Positions 14,757 to 17,535 of a stretch of DNA of 17,535 bases are shown here, one piece after another. The notes beneath the pieces are model-generated. The model searched no databases. It had not been told where the DNA came from and saw nothing but the letters and a program-made list of their open reading frames with translations. Each line of letters opens with the position of its first letter. Position 1 is the first letter of the stretch. Origin of the DNA: an uncultured Lachnospiraceae bacterium. Lineage in GTDB: Bacteria > Bacillota > Clostridia > Lachnospirales > Lachnospiraceae. Where the stretch lies: the NCBI GenBank assembly GCA_910584695.1, contig CAJUBR010000060.1, forward strand, positions 1 to 17,535, given 5' to 3'. Both the position numbers and the translations under genes were made by a program.

Positions 14757-16547
14757 TCAGCCTAGAAAATATAACCCACACATAGGTGGCACATCCAGTG
14801 TCACCGTTCCATTATCTACTTTCAGTGTTTTCTGCCTAAAAATACCTGTACCTCCATATTCCTCTTCGTCAGAAGACAGCAGTAATTGCAAATTCTCCAC
14901 ACCTTCTACAGAAAATGAATAATCTTTCCACATTTTCTCCGAAAAATTAAACACTGCTATCAGATTTTTTCCGGCCTGAAGTGCTCTCCGCTCTATCACA
15001 TAGATTACTTTTTCCTCCTGCTGGCAGTCAAGCCATTGGAAACCTTCCTTTTCATAATCTCCTTCAAAAAATGCAGGATATTCCAGATAGAGATGATTTA
15101 ATTTCTCCATAAACCGGAAAAATCCGTCATGGATCGGATATTCTAACAGATTCCAGTCCTGCTCTCTTTTCTCGTCCCATTCACGAAGCTGTCCCAATTC
15201 ATTCCCCATAAAATTAAGCTTCTTTCCGGGATGTGCATACATATACATATAGAATGCCCTTGCCTGCGGAAATTTCCCGTCATAATCCCCATTCATTTTC
15301 TGTACAATGGCAGCTTTGCCATGTACCACTTCATCATGGGATAGGGGAAGTAAAAAACGTTCATCATAATAATACATCATAGAAAAAGTAAGCTTATGAT
15401 AATCCCTGCTTCGGTAATCGGGATGACTTTGAAAATAAGAAAGAGTATCATTCATCCATCCCATATCCCATTTATAATCAAATCCAAGCCCGCCTTCCCA
15501 GACTGCCTTCGTAACCCCTGGATAATTTGTAGAATCCTCTGCCATCAGCAGGCACCCTGGATGCCGTTCCTTTAATCCCTGATTCATGGTCTTAATAAAA
15601 TCTACTGCATTCCCATTTACTCCTCTGGACGCGTCCCCCTGCCAGTAAATAATATTACTGATTGCATCCATTCGTATTCCATCAAAATGATATTCCAAAA
15701 GCCAGTAATTTGCTGCAGACTGTAAAAAGCTCCTCACCTCCCCGCGGGAATGCATAAAATTGCAGCTTCCCCATTCGCTGACTCCCACTGCACTGTTAGG
15801 ATATTCATAAAGTGCAGTCCCGTCATAATTTGCAAGAGCATATCCGTCTACCGCAAAATGCACCGGCACAAAATCCATAATCACACCAATCTCATTTTGA
15901 TGGAAATAATCAATCATTTTCTTTAACTCCTCCGCTGTCCCATACCGGGAAGTGGGTGCAAAAAATCCGGTATTCTGATATCCCCATGATTCATCACATG
16001 GATGCTCACTAAGGGGAAGAAATTCCACATAATTATATCCCTGCTTTTTCAGGTAAGGAACCAGTTTTCTTCCCAGCTCCTCATAATGGAACCAGCCGTT
16101 TTCGTCTTTTTCATTTGTTTTCCATGAACCGGCATGTACTTCATAAATGTTAAGGGGCTTTGTATAGTCCGTCTTTCTTGCATTCATCCATGTTTCATCC
16201 CGAAATGTATAGCTATCCAGATTTCTTATGATAGAAGCATTTGCAGGACGGAGTTCCATACCGAATCCATAGGGATCACAATGATCCACAAAAGCCGTAT
16301 CGGATGTATAAATGCGGTACTTGTACATTTGTCCCGCCTTTGCATCCGGTATAAATGCTTCATAAAAGTTACCGTCATTTATTTTATTCATATACCATTC
16401 CTGCCAATTATTAAAATCACCGATTACCGCAATCTTACAGGCCGCAGGAGCAAAGGTGCAAAAACGCACTCCCCCGTTTTCAACATGTGCCCCCTGTGTC
16501 TTATAAGCCTCAAATTCCTTTCCTGTATAAAAACCGTACATATCCAT
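14757..16547 (-). CDS. glgB: 1,4-alpha-glucan branching enzyme (GH13)
   Basis: The 596-residue enzyme makes alpha-1,6 branch points in glycogen by moving segments of alpha-1,4 chains. A CBM48 domain (about 22-100, with VIGDFNNWQ) precedes the GH13 barrel (about 130-480) and a C-terminal beta domain. Conserved regions are DFVPVHF (D225, H230), DGIRMDAISN with nucleophile D294, MAEDS with acid/base E337, and PLSHDEVVHGK with H404-D405. Region IV with HDEVVHGK is specific to branching enzymes. The DFVPVHF form in place of DWVPGHF is, as I recall, usual in Clostridia. The start ATG has GAGGAGGA about eight bases upstream. It stands alone, without glgA, glgC or glgP nearby. Confidence 0.93.
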   Translation of the reverse strand: MDMYGFYTGKEFEAYKTQGAHVENGGVRFCTFAPAACKIAVIGDFNNWQEWYMNKINDGNFYEAFIPDAKAGQMYKYRIYTSDTAFVDHCDPYGFGMELRPANASIIRNLDSYTFRDETWMNARKTDYTKPLNIYEVHAGSWKTNEKDENGWFHYEELGRKLVPYLKKQGYNYVEFLPLSEHPCDESWGYQNTGFFAPTSRYGTAEELKKMIDYFHQNEIGVIMDFVPVHFAVDGYALANYDGTALYEYPNSAVGVSEWGSCNFMHSRGEVRSFLQSAANYWLLEYHFDGIRMDAISNIIYWQGDASRGVNGNAVDFIKTMNQGLKERHPGCLLMAEDSTNYPGVTKAVWEGGLGFDYKWDMGWMNDTLSYFQSHPDYRSRDYHKLTFSMMYYYDERFLLPLSHDEVVHGKAAIVQKMNGDYDGKFPQARAFYMYMYAHPGKKLNFMGNELGQLREWDEKREQDWNLLEYPIHDGFFRFMEKLNHLYLEYPAFFEGDYEKEGFQWLDCQQEEKVIYVIERRALQAGKNLIAVFNFSEKMWKDYSFSVEGVENLQLLLSSDEEEYGGTGIFRQKTLKVDNGTVTLDVPPMCGLYFLG

Positions 16548-16598
16548 AATGGATTCCTCCTCTATTGAATTTAAACTGTTACCTCAAAAAATAAATAA

Positions 16599-16627
16599 TT
16601 GACTATAGTCGCATATTGGTTTATAGT
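16599..16627 (+). promoter_or_regulatory. Predicted promoter towards the TetR-family gene
   Basis: TTGACT (16599-16604) and TATAGT (16622-16627) are 17 bp apart. The 5' leader to the ATG at 16844 would be about 210 bases. The element overlaps the glgB promoter on the other strand almost completely. Confidence 0.5.
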
Positions 16628-16630
16628 TAA
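16602..16630 (-). promoter_or_regulatory. Predicted promoter for glgB, overlapping the divergent promoter
   Basis: On the minus strand TTAACT (16630-16625) and TATAGT (16607-16602) are 17 bp apart, 55 bp before the glgB start. The whole 16599-16630 block is an imperfect inverted repeat whose outer nine bases match at eight positions. Confidence 0.5.
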
Positions 16631-16766
16631 TTATAATGAATCTATGTAAGATTTCCATATACAAATTATCTAATCAATATTTTATGCAACATTTTAAGAA
16701 AATAAATAATTACCCGACTGATTTTAAAATCTGTCAATCATTATTAGATAATTGCAAAACCCCGCT

Positions 16767-16778
16767 TACAATATTGTA
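16767..16778. promoter_or_regulatory. Perfect 12-bp palindrome upstream of the TetR-family gene
   Basis: TACAATATTGTA is a perfect palindrome 65 bp before the start codon at 16844. Position and symmetry suit an autoregulatory TetR operator. It lies in an AT-rich leader where short palindromes also arise by chance. Another, GATTTTAAAATC, is at 16720-16731. Confidence 0.3.
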
Positions 16779-16843
16779 CAACGGAATCTTAAAAAAAATC
16801 TTTGCAAATGTCTATTAAGCATTATGGGAAGGAGGAACAGAAC

Positions 16844-17398
16844 ATGCAGGAAAATGAAAAGAAAACTGATTTAAGAATATTGAAAACACGAAATTCCATC
16901 ATTAACGCCTTTATCACTTTGAGAGCGAAAAAGAACCTTGATAAAATTACGGTAAAGGAACTTGCCGATCTTGCAATGATTAATAAGGCAACCTTTTATC
17001 TTCATTACAAGGATATTTATGATTTATCGGATACATTGGAAAATGATGCATTAGAACAGATTATTAAAGCTATGCCCGACCCGGAATTAATGTTTTCCAA
17101 TCCAGAACAGGGAACAAAAGATTTATTTCAGGCATTTGCTGCCCAAGGACAGTTATGTAATATTTTGTTTTCCGGAGATCGTTTTGACATTTTTGTAAGA
17201 AAAATAGACCATTCCATCAAAGAATATATCTATCAGAAATATCCTGAAAAAAGGAATGATCTACAGACCAATATTTTACTCTCTATTATTAACTATGGGG
17301 GATTTCATGCTTATGAAAATAACAAAAAGGAAAATGCCGCAGAAGCGATCCTGGCAATCAGTAAAGCTTCGGCGGCACTGTCAAAATTGATTCATTAA
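16844..17398 (+). CDS. TetR/AcrR family transcriptional regulator
   Basis: This 184-residue protein starts at ATG 16844, with GGAAGGAGG eight bases upstream. The N-terminal TetR domain contains the helix-turn-helix at about 34-57: ITVKELADLAMINKATFYLHYKD, a strong family match. The C-terminal helical ligand domain (about 60-184) includes a LFSGD segment and NYGGFHAYEN, and resembles the TetR_C domains common in Firmicutes. It is divergent from glgB, with 296 bp between the two start codons, and shares that control region. TetR proteins usually repress themselves and a neighbour until a ligand binds. Whether glgB or an unseen gene to the right is the target cannot be decided. Confidence 0.92.
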   Translation: MQENEKKTDLRILKTRNSIINAFITLRAKKNLDKITVKELADLAMINKATFYLHYKDIYDLSDTLENDALEQIIKAMPDPELMFSNPEQGTKDLFQAFAAQGQLCNILFSGDRFDIFVRKIDHSIKEYIYQKYPEKRNDLQTNILLSIINYGGFHAYENNKKENAAEAILAISKASAALSKLIH

Positions 17399-17471
17399 AT
17401 TGCCGGATATTTTATCAATACTATTATTTAGTGTCTGCTGATTAAGCAGAGATTTGCAACTTCTCATTCCT

Positions 17472-17502
17472 ATATCTGTCCTCTATTTGGAACAGATATT
17501 TT
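17472..17502 (+). terminator. Putative terminator after the TetR-family gene
   Basis: ATATCTGT (17472-17479) and ACAGATAT (17492-17499) form an 8-bp stem with a 12-base loop, followed by TTT. A smaller hairpin, TCTGCT-GATTA-AGCAGA, lies just upstream at 17434-17450 without a T-tract. Both sit within about 100 bases of the TetR stop. Confidence 0.4.
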
Positions 17503-17535
17503 GCTCCACTCAGCCAGCTTGGTACTGATTCCTCC

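Noticed and set aside
16636..16818. 60-codon open frame upstream of the TetR gene
   Set aside because: No ribosome binding site, AT-rich composition, and it starts right at a predicted promoter. Nothing about its product looks protein-like.
1..17535. CRISPR array, tRNA, rRNA or intact transposase
   Set aside because: No regularly spaced repeats, no cloverleaf-like sequence and no transposase or integrase frame were seen by eye in the window.

Overview
The window looks like chromosome from a low-GC Gram-positive gut-type anaerobe, most likely a Lachnospiraceae (Clostridia). The grounds are strong GGAGG-type ribosome binding sites, an EFR1-type flavodoxin/ferredoxin fusion, a DUF3783 protein, a cysteine-rich KTR relic and a Clostridia-style branching enzyme. 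This is inferred from family resemblance; no marker gene such as rRNA is present. I see no tRNA, rRNA, CRISPR array or intact mobile element.

Layout. Positions 1-1664 hold a 5'-truncated PadR regulator, an AraC regulator in the same direction, and a convergent small cupin gene. Positions about 1765-2450 are a decayed patch: a cysteine-rich KTR relic and a Fic gene broken by a frameshift, apparently with two internal deletions that removed its catalytic core. A lipoprotein of unknown function (2539-3309, minus) is divergent from an azlC-azlD branched-chain amino acid exporter pair (3522-4572, plus).

Positions 4627-9714 (minus) form one functional module: ABC ATPase, two ABC-2 permeases, a sensor histidine kinase and a LuxR-type response regulator. 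This composition matches antibiotic or antimicrobial-lipid resistance systems of the LnrJK-LnrLMN type. The kinase has a membrane-embedded N-terminus with little extracellular sequence, while both permeases carry large extracytoplasmic regions, so the transporter may take part in sensing. An EFR1 family flavodoxin/ferredoxin lies just upstream on the same strand.

Positions 10596-12180 hold a regulatory intergenic region and a membrane-anchored coiled-coil protein. Its acidic tail ends in two copies of an LSxDEIAAL motif resembling the CheY-binding N-terminus of FliM/FliN. Positions 12248-14195 (minus) are two tandem, related secreted proteins of unknown function, read from a promoter with a palindromic operator over its likely start site. 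A DUF3783 gene is divergent from them and meets glgB (14757-16547, minus) tail to tail. glgB and a TetR-family regulator (16844-17398, plus) are divergent and share a 32-bp imperfect inverted repeat that reads as a 17-bp-spaced promoter on both strands.

The best candidates for undescribed biology are the tandem LSxDEIAAL membrane protein, the paralogous secreted pair with its operator, and the face-to-face promoter element between glgB and the TetR gene.
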